From: Pseudomonadota bacterium
Lineage (GTDB): Bacteria; Pseudomonadota; Gammaproteobacteria; Steroidobacterales; Woeseiaceae
Assembly (NCBI GenBank): GCA_027621915.1
Contig: JAQCAD010000008.1
Coordinates: forward strand, 30,797 to 94,796
DNA: 64,000 nucleotides
Direction: 5' to 3'
Below, one piece after another: positions 51,010 to 60,483 of this stretch; within the stretch, counting starts at the first letter, position 1, and every line of letters begins with the position of its first letter. A program made the translations under genes and the position numbers. The notes beneath the pieces were generated by a model. It saw nothing but the letters and a program-made list of their open reading frames with translations, was not told the origin of the DNA and did no database searches.

Positions 51010-51039
51010 CTGGTCGTCACGTTAACCGGGGACAACAAG

Positions 51040-52956
51040 ATGAAGAAACAAACCTTTAGTCGACGAGATTTCGTCAATGGTTGTGCGCTTAGTTTTGCAG
51101 CGGGATCGGCCATTTCTCCGCTCGAAGCAGTTGCGCAGAACATGCTTGATCCGTCGGCGCTGCCACCCGACTACTACCCGCCAACAAAACAGGGCATGCG
51201 CGGCAGTCACGACGGTTCATTCGAAGTGGCGCATGAAATGCGCGACGGCAAGAAATGGAATGCATTGGATGCCGGTGAGCGGATCTACGACCTTGTCGTC
51301 GTTGGCGGCGGCCTCAGTGGTCTGTCCGCTGCATATTTCTTCCGCAAACAGCACGGACCCGACGCGCGCATCCTGATTCTGGACAATCACGATGATTTTG
51401 GCGGTCACGCAAAGCGCAATGAATTCTGGCATGACGGACAAATGTATCTCGTTAACGGCGGCACGCTGAACGTAGAGGCGCCGCAACAGTACAATTCCGC
51501 CGCGGCAGGGTTGCTATGGGAACTCGGTGTCGATCGGGAACGCTATTTCGAAAAAAATAAAAAGATGTGGTCGCGATACGGAGAGATGGGATTGAAGGGC
51601 AGCATGTTCTTCGGTCACGAATCTTTCGGTACAGATAAACTGGTTGTCGGTTACGGCGATGATCCCTTTGACGTTTTCATCGAAAAGACGCCGCTTGGCG
51701 ATGAAGCCAAGCGCGACGCGAAAAGACTCTACGACGACAAGAAAGACTATTTCCCCGGATTAAGTTCGGACGAAAAAAGAAGCAAACTGGCTCACATGAG
51801 TTATCGCGACTACATCATGAACGTCGTGAAATGCCATCCGGATGTTGTGAAACTGTTTGACAGCAGTCTGCTGGGCATATTCGTTACGGCGATGGATGCC
51901 ATCCCTGCAATCTATTGTCATGAAATGGGCTATCCGGGTTTTGCCGGTCTGAATCTCGATGAGGTTCCCCCAAATCAGCTCGCACACGAGCCAGGCGGGC
52001 AGCACGGGCGGGAGAATACGGAACGCGCGGAAAGTGGTGATCCGGACATGTATTTTCCGGACGGCAACGCAACAATTGCACGCCTGCTGGTGCGATCCCT
52101 TATACCAGGTGCCGTGCCCGGCGTTTCCATGGACGATGTCGTGAGTTCAAAAGTCGACTACAGCCTGCTGGATCGGAACGAAAGCAAAGTTCGAATTCGA
52201 CTGAACAGTACGGTGGTCAATGTCGCGCACGTTAATGATCGAGAGGTCGAAACACATTATGTTCTTCGCGACCAGGCCTATTCGATCAGGAGCAAGGCCG
52301 TTGTAATGGCTTGCTGGAACCCGGTCATCCCGCATATCTGCAGCGAGTTTTCACAGAAGCAAAGCGAGGCGCTTCTCTATGGCCAGAAGTCACCGCTGGT
52401 TTATACGGGTGTCCTGGTATCAAACTGGCGATCGTTCGTTGCTGCGGGAACCTCGAGTATTTCGGCCCCCGGTGGATTCCACCCAAGCATCGGACTGCCA
52501 CCGTCGTTAGAGCTTGGTGAATACCGGACATCGCGTGACCCGGATAAACCAATCGTCGTAAGAATGTCGTGTTACTTCAACGAGCCTGGGCTGTCACGAC
52601 GCGAGCAACATCGGATTGGCCGAAACAGGATGCTCGCCACTCCATTTTCGACATTCGAGCATCATATCAGGGACCAGTTGTCCCGGATTCTTGGCCCGAG
52701 CGGTTTCGACGATGAGCGCGATATTCTGGGCATCACGGTCAATCGATGGCCGCATGGATACACCTATTCGTACAATCCGCTCTTTGATCCCGACGAGTGG
52801 GCATTTACAACGACTGCCGAACGTCCGGCAGTGATTGGCCGGCAGCGCCTGGGGCGTATCGCGATCGCCAATGCCGATTCGGCCGCCAGCCCGCATACTG
52901 ATGCGGCGATCGGTGAGGCTTTCCGGGCTGTCAACGAACTGCTCAACTCGGCCTGA
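51040..52956 (+). CDS. Tat-exported flavoprotein, spermidine-dehydrogenase-like
   Basis: FAD-dependent oxidoreductase (638 residues) with a twin-arginine leader (SRRDFVNGCALSFAAGSA). The FAD motif VVVGGGLSGLSAAYFF lies at about residue 88, with the acidic strand end LILDNHDDFGGHAKR and GGTLNVEAPQQYN. Length, Tat leader and DDFGGHAKRNEF resemble the spermidine dehydrogenases of enterobacteria and pseudomonads, which oxidise polyamines in the periplasm. The C-terminal ends with a second FAD-contact region IGRQRLGRIAIANADSA. Polyamine use is inferred only from this resemblance. It lies in the same direction as the lipoprotein amidohydrolase. Confidence 0.85.
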   Translation: MKKQTFSRRDFVNGCALSFAAGSAISPLEAVAQNMLDPSALPPDYYPPTKQGMRGSHDGSFEVAHEMRDGKKWNALDAGERIYDLVVVGGGLSGLSAAYFFRKQHGPDARILILDNHDDFGGHAKRNEFWHDGQMYLVNGGTLNVEAPQQYNSAAAGLLWELGVDRERYFEKNKKMWSRYGEMGLKGSMFFGHESFGTDKLVVGYGDDPFDVFIEKTPLGDEAKRDAKRLYDDKKDYFPGLSSDEKRSKLAHMSYRDYIMNVVKCHPDVVKLFDSSLLGIFVTAMDAIPAIYCHEMGYPGFAGLNLDEVPPNQLAHEPGGQHGRENTERAESGDPDMYFPDGNATIARLLVRSLIPGAVPGVSMDDVVSSKVDYSLLDRNESKVRIRLNSTVVNVAHVNDREVETHYVLRDQAYSIRSKAVVMACWNPVIPHICSEFSQKQSEALLYGQKSPLVYTGVLVSNWRSFVAAGTSSISAPGGFHPSIGLPPSLELGEYRTSRDPDKPIVVRMSCYFNEPGLSRREQHRIGRNRMLATPFSTFEHHIRDQLSRILGPSGFDDERDILGITVNRWPHGYTYSYNPLFDPDEWAFTTTAERPAVIGRQRLGRIAIANADSAASPHTDAAIGEAFRAVNELLNSA

Positions 52957-53057
52957 CCCGCGCGGTTATTGCATATGGCGTAGGCAGTATCCGCATTGTC
53001 CGGCTGATCTGCCCATGAAATACTGCTGGCTCGAATCGTAAAGAAACGGGTGCTCTT

Positions 53058-53813
53058 TTGCTGCAACGTTCCTTCATCCTGTTGGTTCTTCTGGCCACGT
53101 CCACTTTTTCCGCGGACGAAGAGCGCCGATCGGCGACGGTAATTGTTCGCGATGCTTTGAATCACTGGCGGGGTCTTTCTTCGCGCAGTGAAATGACGAT
53201 GACGATTCATCGACCCGATTGGGAACGAAGCATGTCGATGGAGTCATGGACGCAAGGTGAGAAGCGCTCACTCGTTCGCGTGACGGCGCCGAAAAAGGAT
53301 CGTGATAACGGCACGTTAATTGACGGCAACAAGTTGTGGACTTACTCCCCCAAGATCAACCGCGTCATCCAGGTTCCGTCATCGATGATGAACCAGAGCT
53401 GGATGGGCTCCGACTTTTCGAACAAGGATATTTCGCGAACGGACGACATCATCGAACGCTACGATCATCGCTTGCTTGGCGAGACAAACCTTGACGGTCT
53501 TGTTGTTTACGAGATCGAATCCGTGCCACACGAGGACGCGGCCGTCGTCTGGGGTAAGGAGGTCTTCAGGATTCGCGAAGATAACGTAATGGTTGAACAG
53601 CGGTTTTATGACCAGGACGGCGAGCTCATAAAAACGCTGCGAACGCTCGAAGTTTCAGAAATGGGCGGTCGTACGGTTGCTGCGCAGCAGCGAATGGAGA
53701 AGACGGACACGCCTGACGAATGGACGGAAATCAGGTTGGATTCCATCTCATTCGATGTGGAACTGGGCGATAGTGTTTTTACGCTCTCAAATCTGCGGAA
53801 TCCGCGCAACTAA
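53058..53813 (+). CDS. Outer-membrane lipoprotein-sorting (LolA-like) protein
   Basis: Periplasmic protein of 251 residues with a signal peptide (residues 1-19, ending TFSAD) and a LolA-like half-barrel fold: MTMTIHRPDWERSMSMESWT, LVRVTAPKKDRDNGTLIDGN, LWTYSPKINRVIQVPSSMMN and VPHEDAAVVWGKEVFRIR are the marks of the 'outer membrane lipoprotein-sorting protein' family (PF17131). Such proteins carry a lipid or lipid-anchored cargo across the periplasm. The TTG start at 53058 has a weak ribosome site. The gene is three bases before the first permease, so it begins a five-gene operon whose products could form an inner-to-outer membrane lipid path. Confidence 0.88.
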   Translation: MLQRSFILLVLLATSTFSADEERRSATVIVRDALNHWRGLSSRSEMTMTIHRPDWERSMSMESWTQGEKRSLVRVTAPKKDRDNGTLIDGNKLWTYSPKINRVIQVPSSMMNQSWMGSDFSNKDISRTDDIIERYDHRLLGETNLDGLVVYEIESVPHEDAAVVWGKEVFRIREDNVMVEQRFYDQDGELIKTLRTLEVSEMGGRTVAAQQRMEKTDTPDEWTEIRLDSISFDVELGDSVFTLSNLRNPRN

Positions 53814-53816
53814 GCG

Positions 53817-55055
53817 ATGGCAGTGAATATTATTTCACGGCTTGCATGGCGAAATGTGTGGCGCCACCCGAGAAGAACGTGGCTGACGATTGGCGCGATG
53901 GTTTTCTCCAATGCGCTGTTGGTATTCATGATCTCCATTCAGTTCGGAATGTATGGACTGATGATCGATAACACGCTCAAGGCGTTCACCGGGCACATGC
54001 AGGTCCAGGCGCCCGGTTACAAAGATGATCTGAAGATGCGACAGGTCGTACCGGATGCGGCGACGCTGGCCGAAAAGCTCAGAAGTGAATTGAAACTCGA
54101 CCGTATTTCTGCCCGATCATCGGCATTTGCGTTGTTGTCGAGTGAGGACAGAAGTTACGGCGTGCAGGTTTTTGGCGTCGATCCACAGTACGAACCAGGC
54201 GTATCAACGATTCCCGGGCTGGTGCGGGAAGGCCGTTTCCCGACCGACAACAACGCACAGGAAATCGTCATCGGCAAGACGCTTGCGCGAAATTTACGCG
54301 TTGAAACTGGCGACGAGCTGACTTTGCTTGGCAGCGGACGCGACGGCTCTTTCGCCGCCGCTGTTGCCGAGATCGTCGGTATATTCGATAGCGGCGTGCC
54401 GGACTTCGACCGGTCGATTGCGGAAATTCCGCTGGGCTTTTTTGGCGATGTGTTTTTTATGGACCACGCGGCTCACTCAATCGTGATTGTGGCGCCAGCA
54501 CTTTCTGCGGTAGAGGAATATAGGCCTCGTGTGGAAGAACTGCTGTCACCCGCGGATGGGCTGGTCGTCCATGACTGGAACGCGTTGCAGCCCGGACTGA
54601 AGCAGGCAATTCAGGCGGACATCAGCAGCGCTTTCTTCATGTACGGCATCCTCGTCATCCTGGTGGCGTTCAGTGTCATGAATACACAACTCATGTCTGT
54701 GCTCGAAAGAACGCATGAGTTCGGCATTGTTATGTCTCTCGGCGTCACGCCGGGTCGACTCGGCAGGCTGGTCTTACTTGAGACGGGCATGATAGCGCTG
54801 GCCGGGTTAGTGCTGGGCGCTCTCGTCGGTGGCCTGATAACACTCTGGTTCGGCTACAAGGGGTTCAGTTACCCCGGAATGGACCAGCTGGCGGCCAATT
54901 TCAACCTGCCAAGTCGCTTCTACCCGCAGGTCACGGTTTTGACGCTTTTCCTTGGGCCCGTATTTGTCTTTGCAGGCTCGATCCTGTCTGCACTCTATCC
55001 TGCCTTGCGCCTTCAGTGGGTGCATCCCGTTGAAGCCATGAGATCTCTGCAATGA
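53817..55055 (+). CDS. FtsX/LolC-type ABC permease, first subunit
   Basis: Inner-membrane permease of 412 residues with the MacB_PCD plus FtsX layout: a first helix after LAWRNVWRHPRRTWLTIGAM, a periplasmic domain with GHMQVQAPGYKDD, and three C-terminal helices beginning FMYGILVILVAFSVMNTQ and ending near PALRLQWVHPVEAM. LolC and LolE have the same layout and handle lipoproteins. It follows the LolA-like gene by three bases and overlaps the second permease by four (ATGA), so the subunits are made together. Whether the cargo is a lipoprotein, phospholipid or hopanoid is unknown. Confidence 0.92.
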   Translation: MAVNIISRLAWRNVWRHPRRTWLTIGAMVFSNALLVFMISIQFGMYGLMIDNTLKAFTGHMQVQAPGYKDDLKMRQVVPDAATLAEKLRSELKLDRISARSSAFALLSSEDRSYGVQVFGVDPQYEPGVSTIPGLVREGRFPTDNNAQEIVIGKTLARNLRVETGDELTLLGSGRDGSFAAAVAEIVGIFDSGVPDFDRSIAEIPLGFFGDVFFMDHAAHSIVIVAPALSAVEEYRPRVEELLSPADGLVVHDWNALQPGLKQAIQADISSAFFMYGILVILVAFSVMNTQLMSVLERTHEFGIVMSLGVTPGRLGRLVLLETGMIALAGLVLGALVGGLITLWFGYKGFSYPGMDQLAANFNLPSRFYPQVTVLTLFLGPVFVFAGSILSALYPALRLQWVHPVEAMRSLQ

Positions 55056-56281
55056 AGGTCGTGCAAATTTCCTTCCTGCTGGCGTCGCGTAATTTGTGGC
55101 GCAATTATCGACGCACGATCATCATGCTGGTCGCAATCAGCGTTGGCGCATGGGCGATGATTTTCATGACCGCATTGATGCGAGGCATGGTGAACGAGAT
55201 GCTTCGAGACGGAATTCGATCACTCCCGGGGCTCGTGCAGGTACACAACTCCGCTTATCGCGATGACCCAAGCATCAACAACCTGGTGTCGATGACCGAC
55301 ATTGAGATTGAGACAACTTTCGCTGCCGCAGGAATCGAACGATACGCGACCCGCGTACGAGTCCCGGCCATCATCTCCAGCGAACGAGAGTCGCGCGGGG
55401 TTACGTTGCTAGGCGTTGACCCGCTGCGAGAGCGCTCCATTGAGGCAGTCGGAAGTGTTATCGCCGAGGGCCGTGGACTGGAATCGATAGACGACAACGG
55501 TATTGTTATCGGGAAAAAGCTTGCCGGGAAACTGGATACGGAAATTGGCAAGCGCATCGTCCTGATGAGCCAGGATCCGGACAATGAGGTCGCCGATCGC
55601 GGGTTTCGCGTTGTCGGTTTGTTCGAGGCAAACCTGGCCGCGCAGGAGGAAGCATTCGTTTTCGCGGGCAGGACGGTTGTGCAGAAAATGCTCGGGATCG
55701 ACGGTCGAGTGAGCGAGATTGCGCTGACTGGTGACGATTATCGCAATGTTGAGCTTTTGCTAGCAGACACGCGTCGGCTGATGGATGGACGGGACGAAGT
55801 GCTGTCATGGCAGGAGCTCGATACTTTCCTCGGCACGATGCTCGGTGTGATGGACGGATTCGTCCTGGTCTGGATAGTCGTCATTTTCCTCGCTTTGTCA
55901 TTTGGCCTCGTCAACACACTCGTGATGGCGGTGTTCGAGCGTGTTCGGGAAATCGGGTTGATGCTTGCGCTCGGCATGCGCCCGTCCGGAATCATGTTGC
56001 AGATCATTTTCGAATCGCTACTGTTACTTATGCTGGGGCTGTCGATCGGCAATGCGCTCGCATATGCAAGCGTTATCCCATTGAAGGATGGACTGGACAT
56101 CTCCGTCGTAGCGGAGGGGATGGAGATGTTTGGCGCGGCGAGTGTTCTCTATCCCGAAATACAAGTTAATGATGTGGTGCTGGCGAATGTCGTCGTGCTC
56201 ACTCTCGGCCTGATTGCAAGCCTGTCCCCGGCGTGGCGAGCATCTCGATATGAACCGGTCAAGGCAATAACAAAGGTTTAA
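55052..56281 (+). CDS. FtsX/LolE-type ABC permease, second subunit
   Basis: Inner-membrane permease of 409 residues, a paralogue of the first. It opens LLASRNLWRNYRRTIIMLVAI, has a periplasmic domain with LPGLVQVHNSAYRDD and QDPDNEVADRGFRVVG, and ends with helices FGLVNTLVMAVFERVREIG and SLSPAWRASRYEPVKAI. Two non-identical permeases point to a LolCE-type heterodimer rather than a homodimer such as MacB. The start overlaps the first permease (ATGA) and only two bases separate it from the ATPase gene. Confidence 0.92.
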   Translation: MKVVQISFLLASRNLWRNYRRTIIMLVAISVGAWAMIFMTALMRGMVNEMLRDGIRSLPGLVQVHNSAYRDDPSINNLVSMTDIEIETTFAAAGIERYATRVRVPAIISSERESRGVTLLGVDPLRERSIEAVGSVIAEGRGLESIDDNGIVIGKKLAGKLDTEIGKRIVLMSQDPDNEVADRGFRVVGLFEANLAAQEEAFVFAGRTVVQKMLGIDGRVSEIALTGDDYRNVELLLADTRRLMDGRDEVLSWQELDTFLGTMLGVMDGFVLVWIVVIFLALSFGLVNTLVMAVFERVREIGLMLALGMRPSGIMLQIIFESLLLLMLGLSIGNALAYASVIPLKDGLDISVVAEGMEMFGAASVLYPEIQVNDVVLANVVVLTLGLIASLSPAWRASRYEPVKAITKV

Positions 56282-56283
56282 TT

Positions 56284-56976
56284 ATGTCAGCAGTACGTTG
56301 TGTCGATTTGTGCAAGACCTATCGTCAGGGCGATCAGGATATCAAAGCGCTTGATCACGTCGATCTCGAAATATCGGACGGCGGTTTCGTTTGTTTGTCC
56401 GCGCCCTCTGGTGGTGGCAAAACAACCCTGCTCAATGCGATCGGCGGCCTGGACAAACCGGATACGGGCGAAGTCTGGATCGCGGAGCAGCGCATAGACC
56501 AGATGAGCAAGGGAGAGTTGGCGGCGCTGCGCCTTAGTCAGATTGGTTTCGTGTTCCAGGCATACAACCTGATACCCGTCTTGTCGGCGCGCGAGAATAT
56601 TGAATTCGTGATGCAGGTTCAGGGCCAGCCGACTGCGCTGCGGCGCGACAAAGCGATGGCAATACTGAGAGAAGTCGGGCTGGCGGGGCTGGAGGACAGG
56701 CGGCCGGCCGAAATGTCAGGCGGGCAGCAGCAAAGGGTTGCCGTTGCACGGGCGATTGTTTCCCGACCGGCACTGGTGCTCGCCGACGAACCGACTGCGA
56801 ACCTCGATTCGACGACTTCAGACGGGCTTATGGCGCTGTTCGTTGACCTGAATCAAAATCACAACACAACCTTTGTGATTGCCACGCACGATCAGCGCGT
56901 GATGGGATACGCAAAGCGTCTGATACGAATGCTGGACGGGAAAATCGTTGACGACATCGACCAGCAAGCTGCTTGA
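56284..56976 (+). CDS. LolD-like ABC ATP-binding protein
   Basis: ATPase subunit (230 residues) for the two permeases. Motifs are Walker A SAPSGGGKTTLLN, where the first Gly of the P-loop is replaced by Ala, the Q-loop IGFVFQAYNLIP, the signature [16 protein letters not shown], Walker B ALVLADEPTANLD and the H-loop ATHD. All catalytic residues remain, so it should be active. It overlaps the following barrel gene by 29 bases. Within the operon it energises release of cargo to the LolA-like protein, by analogy with LolD; direct proof is missing. Confidence 0.92.
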   Translation: MSAVRCVDLCKTYRQGDQDIKALDHVDLEISDGGFVCLSAPSGGGKTTLLNAIGGLDKPDTGEVWIAEQRIDQMSKGELAALRLSQIGFVFQAYNLIPVLSARENIEFVMQVQGQPTALRRDKAMAILREVGLAGLEDRRPAEMSGGQQQRVAVARAIVSRPALVLADEPTANLDSTTSDGLMALFVDLNQNHNTTFVIATHDQRVMGYAKRLIRMLDGKIVDDIDQQAA

Positions 56977-58225
56977 AATTGTCGTAATAACGTTGCTTTC
57001 GACCGGCAACCTGGCGATAGCCGAAGAGCCGAGGTATGAGGTCGACGGTCACCTGAAAGCGCGGGCGCTCGCCGATACGTTCCCTGGGGACAGTATTTTC
57101 AATGATTTGATCGGATCGACGTCGCTTGATGTGGAGACCGATGTTCGCCTGAACCTGTCTGTGGATCAGGGCTCGTGGTCGTTCGACGCAACCTGGCAAC
57201 TGATTGCGGGCCACGGCGACCGGGTTGATCTGTCACGCCTGATTCCTGCCAACGGTTTATCGATTATCGATTCATCGATCTCAGACGACCGTCGCCTGAT
57301 GAATCTGACCGACATGATTCGTGATGAGGGCAGCGCGCGCATTTTGCACAGGCTTGATCGTCTGGCCGTAGGTTATGCCAGCGAAAAGCTTATCGTGCGA
57401 GTTGGACGCCAGGCGATGAGTTGGGGTAACGGGCTGATTTTTTCGCCGATGGACATCGTGAATCCGTTCGACCCGACTGTCGTCGACACCGAGTACAAAG
57501 CCGGCGATGACATGATCTACGGACAGTATCTGACTGCAAACGGCAATGACATTCAAGCTGCGCACGTGTTTCGGCGCGACCCGCTTAGCGGAAACCCGGA
57601 TACCGAATCAGCAACTTCAGCCATCAAGTATCACGGCATTCTCGGCTCGGGCGAAATCGATCTCCTGATTGCAGAGAGTTATGGCGAGTCGATAGTCGGC
57701 TTTGGTGGAAACAAGAGTATTGGTGGCGCTTTGTGGCGTGGCGACGTCGTAGTAACCGATACAGGCGAAGGTAATACGGTACAGCTGGTGACAAACCTGA
57801 GTTATTCGTGGGTCCGGGCCGGCAGAAATATGAGCGGTGTCATCGAGTATTACTACAATGGCTTCGGACAAAGCAGTGATCGCTATGACCTGCCGTCACT
57901 GGCACAGAACCCGGACCTGATTCGGCGCCTGGCGAGGGGTGATGTGTTTACGATCGGTCGCAGCTACCTGGCGGGCGGAGTCCTCGTGGAAATGAGTCCG
58001 CTTTGGTCGCTAACCCCAAATCTGTTCGTCAACCTGGACGACACAAGCGCACTGCTTCAGCTAACAACAAGACGCAGCCTCAGTGACAACAGCGATTTCC
58101 TCGCGGCGCTCAATGTGCCGCTTGGATCATCCGGCACCGAGTTTGGCGGCGTCAGCACGGGGCAGGGCAATACCTACTTCTCAACGAGCCTGTCGCTATT
58201 CGCACAATTCGCCTGGTACTTTTAG
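56948..58225 (+). CDS. Outer-membrane beta-barrel protein of the Lol-like operon
   Basis: A 425-residue protein with a signal peptide (ending LAIAEE) and a repeating amphipathic strand pattern ending in AQFAWYF, with the final aromatic residue expected for an outer-membrane barrel. Characteristic segments are LIVRVGRQAMSWGNGLIFSP and PMDIVNPFDPTVVDTEYKAG, found in uncharacterised proteins beside LolD-like operons. Barrel function is unknown; it may receive or insert cargo at the outer membrane. The TTG start at 56948 overlaps the ATPase gene by 29 bases; CTG or later codons are less likely. It closes the five-gene operon. Confidence 0.75.
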   Translation: MTTSTSKLLEIVVITLLSTGNLAIAEEPRYEVDGHLKARALADTFPGDSIFNDLIGSTSLDVETDVRLNLSVDQGSWSFDATWQLIAGHGDRVDLSRLIPANGLSIIDSSISDDRRLMNLTDMIRDEGSARILHRLDRLAVGYASEKLIVRVGRQAMSWGNGLIFSPMDIVNPFDPTVVDTEYKAGDDMIYGQYLTANGNDIQAAHVFRRDPLSGNPDTESATSAIKYHGILGSGEIDLLIAESYGESIVGFGGNKSIGGALWRGDVVVTDTGEGNTVQLVTNLSYSWVRAGRNMSGVIEYYYNGFGQSSDRYDLPSLAQNPDLIRRLARGDVFTIGRSYLAGGVLVEMSPLWSLTPNLFVNLDDTSALLQLTTRRSLSDNSDFLAALNVPLGSSGTEFGGVSTGQGNTYFSTSLSLFAQFAWYF

Positions 58226-58246
58226 GAGATATGCGGGGAGAGTGGG

Positions 58247-58837
58247 CTAATGCGACGCGGCTATTTCCCGGATGCTCGATACAAGGCGACCAAAGGAGTG
58301 CTCTATCTCCGGACCGAATACCGGGTCCGACTGGCGGATGAAGTTTGCCGTATCGAAAGAGACATGTCCTTCCCTGATCATTTCGTCGACGCGGCGAAAC
58401 AGATCCAGCTCCTCCCACTGCATGTGCCCCCGTAACGTATTGACGTAGCGCAAGGCGTCGGCCACAACCGCGTTTCTGCTGATGGCGTTGCCGGCGTTGA
58501 TAGCGGCGATGTCATTGCGAAGCTTGACGCTGAGTTCGGCTATATGACGGTGATCCATCGTTATGCGTTCAAAACCAACCGACAAATCCGGGCGAGCGGC
58601 CTTAAGTTCCGCATAGAGCATGTCTTCTTTAGGGTGGTGCACGGCGTCCGGGTAGACCGTCATATAGTGCATGACATCGCCAAGCAACTCGTAGTCCGGT
58701 TCCCCACCCTCATAAATCCGGTTGGACTCGCGCTCGAGGAGATTGATCATCAGCGCCATGTTCTTGTGATCTGTGCGAAGTTCCGCAAGTACTGTGGCGG
58801 CGTTCTTGTTCATCTGGGTTAATCCGTCAACGATCAC
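58247..58837 (-). CDS. Hemerythrin-domain protein
   Basis: A 196-residue four-helix protein with a di-iron hemerythrin fold. Iron ligands are visible in ELRTDHKNM, the HHPKED pair, the TMDHRHIAEL pair and RGHMQWEELDLF, which follow the His, His-x3-Glu and His-x4-Asp spacings. Family members bind oxygen, nitric oxide or iron. GTG 58837 has GGAG five bases upstream; ATG 58813 is an alternative start. It converges with the barrel gene, 21 bases apart, and has no other functional neighbour. Confidence 0.88.
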   Translation of the reverse strand: MIVDGLTQMNKNAATVLAELRTDHKNMALMINLLERESNRIYEGGEPDYELLGDVMHYMTVYPDAVHHPKEDMLYAELKAARPDLSVGFERITMDHRHIAELSVKLRNDIAAINAGNAISRNAVVADALRYVNTLRGHMQWEELDLFRRVDEMIREGHVSFDTANFIRQSDPVFGPEIEHSFGRLVSSIREIAASH

Positions 58838-58916
58838 CCAGTCTCCGCCACCCGGGCGAGGTTGGACATCCGGATTTACACGTATCTACGCATTTAAATC
58901 AAAGACTTGCGTGAAT

Positions 58917-60365
58917 TTATCGGCGACGATCTCCGCGACTCCAGAATTCCGCCAACTTGCCGTCCAGCGCCAGCGAACGAAAGAATGAATACGGGTCGCA
59001 GTCGACTTCGGTAATGACAGACTGTGCGGGGCTCCTGCTGTAGATTCGCAACATGTGCGGAGGGCGGGTGTAGTTCTCGGGATCGTGCAACCACATATCG
59101 CCGTGCAGGTAGCCCTCGGCGTCGATGTAGAAATGCTCGATTGTCGTCGCGTTCGCCGAAATTGGCTGGCCCATCGTGCTCATAAACGCCGGGCTCAGGT
59201 GGTTTGTCGTGACGACCAATGTTTCTCCATGCCACACACCCTTAGAAAAACCCAACATTGATTCGGACGCCGAATCCGGAAAAGCCCGACCATCCAGGTA
59301 AACTCGCCGAACCTTGTCTGCTCCGTAGGTCATCAGGATGTAGTCGTCTGCCTGGATTATTTCGAGGGGATACGGCAAGCCGCTGGACATCACGAGGCCA
59401 GGTGCGGCGCAGCGCGTATTTGGATTATCCATCTCCAGGTAATCGTCAATAATCTGCTGACCGAGTGGCGTCATGGCAAAGGTCAGTTTCTCAATCGACC
59501 AGTGGCCGCGGGCGCGGCCATAGACACCGTTAAGATTGATCGGGCTTGGCGCCAGATCCGGCGCCTTGCCGAAATCGCTTCTGCGAGTGGCCGTGAATTT
59601 TCCATCGTCTAGAATGGCCCGCGTGAACCTTGCGGCGCCGTGGTTGAGAAAATCTCCCTCAAGTTGTCCGTCATCGTTGATGCGGCCGCGAAACGTGGAT
59701 AGAAATTCCTTGTCGAATCCACTCGCCCAGTCAAAATCTACCTCGAAGTTACTTCCGTTGATACGAATCGGTGCCGGGCCGTTGTAAATGAATGCCACCG
59801 GCTCTCCGTTCTGTTCTTCGATCGTCAGGTGCACGTACACAGTGCCTCCTGTTGCTGATGGTATGCCCGACGTTACGACGGTCCACTCGCCGAACAGTCG
59901 CTCGTCGGGATTAACTGCCCCGGGTGCGAGCAGTGCGACGTACTGTGGCGGCTTTTCGCCATGGGATATGTTTTCCGGCAGGGATTCGACGGCACCGCTG
60001 GTCGGGCTGATTCTGCGACCATCCGCAAATGTGACGACCTCCATGTACATCTTTTTCGCGTTGTCACGTCCAAGCGTGCCACGAACTTTCACTTTGTCGC
60101 CGACCTTCAACGTATCTTTTTTCCATCCCGATCGACCGAGCGCGATCAGGTTCATTGTCTGTAAATCCCAGGTCTCACGCGTTCCATCTGCAATGGACAC
60201 TTCAAGGTAGTATCGCGCGTGCGGATTCCTGTAAATGACCTCGATGACTGTTCCCTCGATTTCACCCTCGTTGCCGGCTTCGTAGTCGGCCGAAAAAGCG
60301 TGATGTGCGAAAGCCGGCAGCATGCCGCCACAAATCAGCAGGAGCGCGAGAAGTGTTTTTCGCAT
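58917..60365 (-). CDS. Secreted protein with DUF6152-like N-terminal domain
   Basis: A 482-residue protein with a signal peptide (residues 1-20) immediately followed by HHAFSADYE, the mark of DUF6152-type copper- or nucleic-acid-like OB-fold domains of unknown role. GEIEGTVIEVIYRNPHARYYLEV and KVGDKVKVRGTLGRD complete that domain; the remaining 300 residues are a beta-rich region with no family I know. AGGGGGAAAAATCG precedes the start. It is common in Woeseia-type genomes, often in several copies. Confidence 0.75.
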   Translation of the reverse strand: MRKTLLALLLICGGMLPAFAHHAFSADYEAGNEGEIEGTVIEVIYRNPHARYYLEVSIADGTRETWDLQTMNLIALGRSGWKKDTLKVGDKVKVRGTLGRDNAKKMYMEVVTFADGRRISPTSGAVESLPENISHGEKPPQYVALLAPGAVNPDERLFGEWTVVTSGIPSATGGTVYVHLTIEEQNGEPVAFIYNGPAPIRINGSNFEVDFDWASGFDKEFLSTFRGRINDDGQLEGDFLNHGAARFTRAILDDGKFTATRRSDFGKAPDLAPSPINLNGVYGRARGHWSIEKLTFAMTPLGQQIIDDYLEMDNPNTRCAAPGLVMSSGLPYPLEIIQADDYILMTYGADKVRRVYLDGRAFPDSASESMLGFSKGVWHGETLVVTTNHLSPAFMSTMGQPISANATTIEHFYIDAEGYLHGDMWLHDPENYTRPPHMLRIYSRSPAQSVITEVDCDPYSFFRSLALDGKLAEFWSRGDRRR

Positions 60366-60483
60366 CGATTTTTCCCCCTTGTCGGACCACGCAATCTTAG
60401 CGTGAAGTGCGGCCAGCCAGAAGCCGAACTGTCACGCCAGTTGACCGCCTGCTGCACACTTTATGGCCAACTGACCTGCCATT

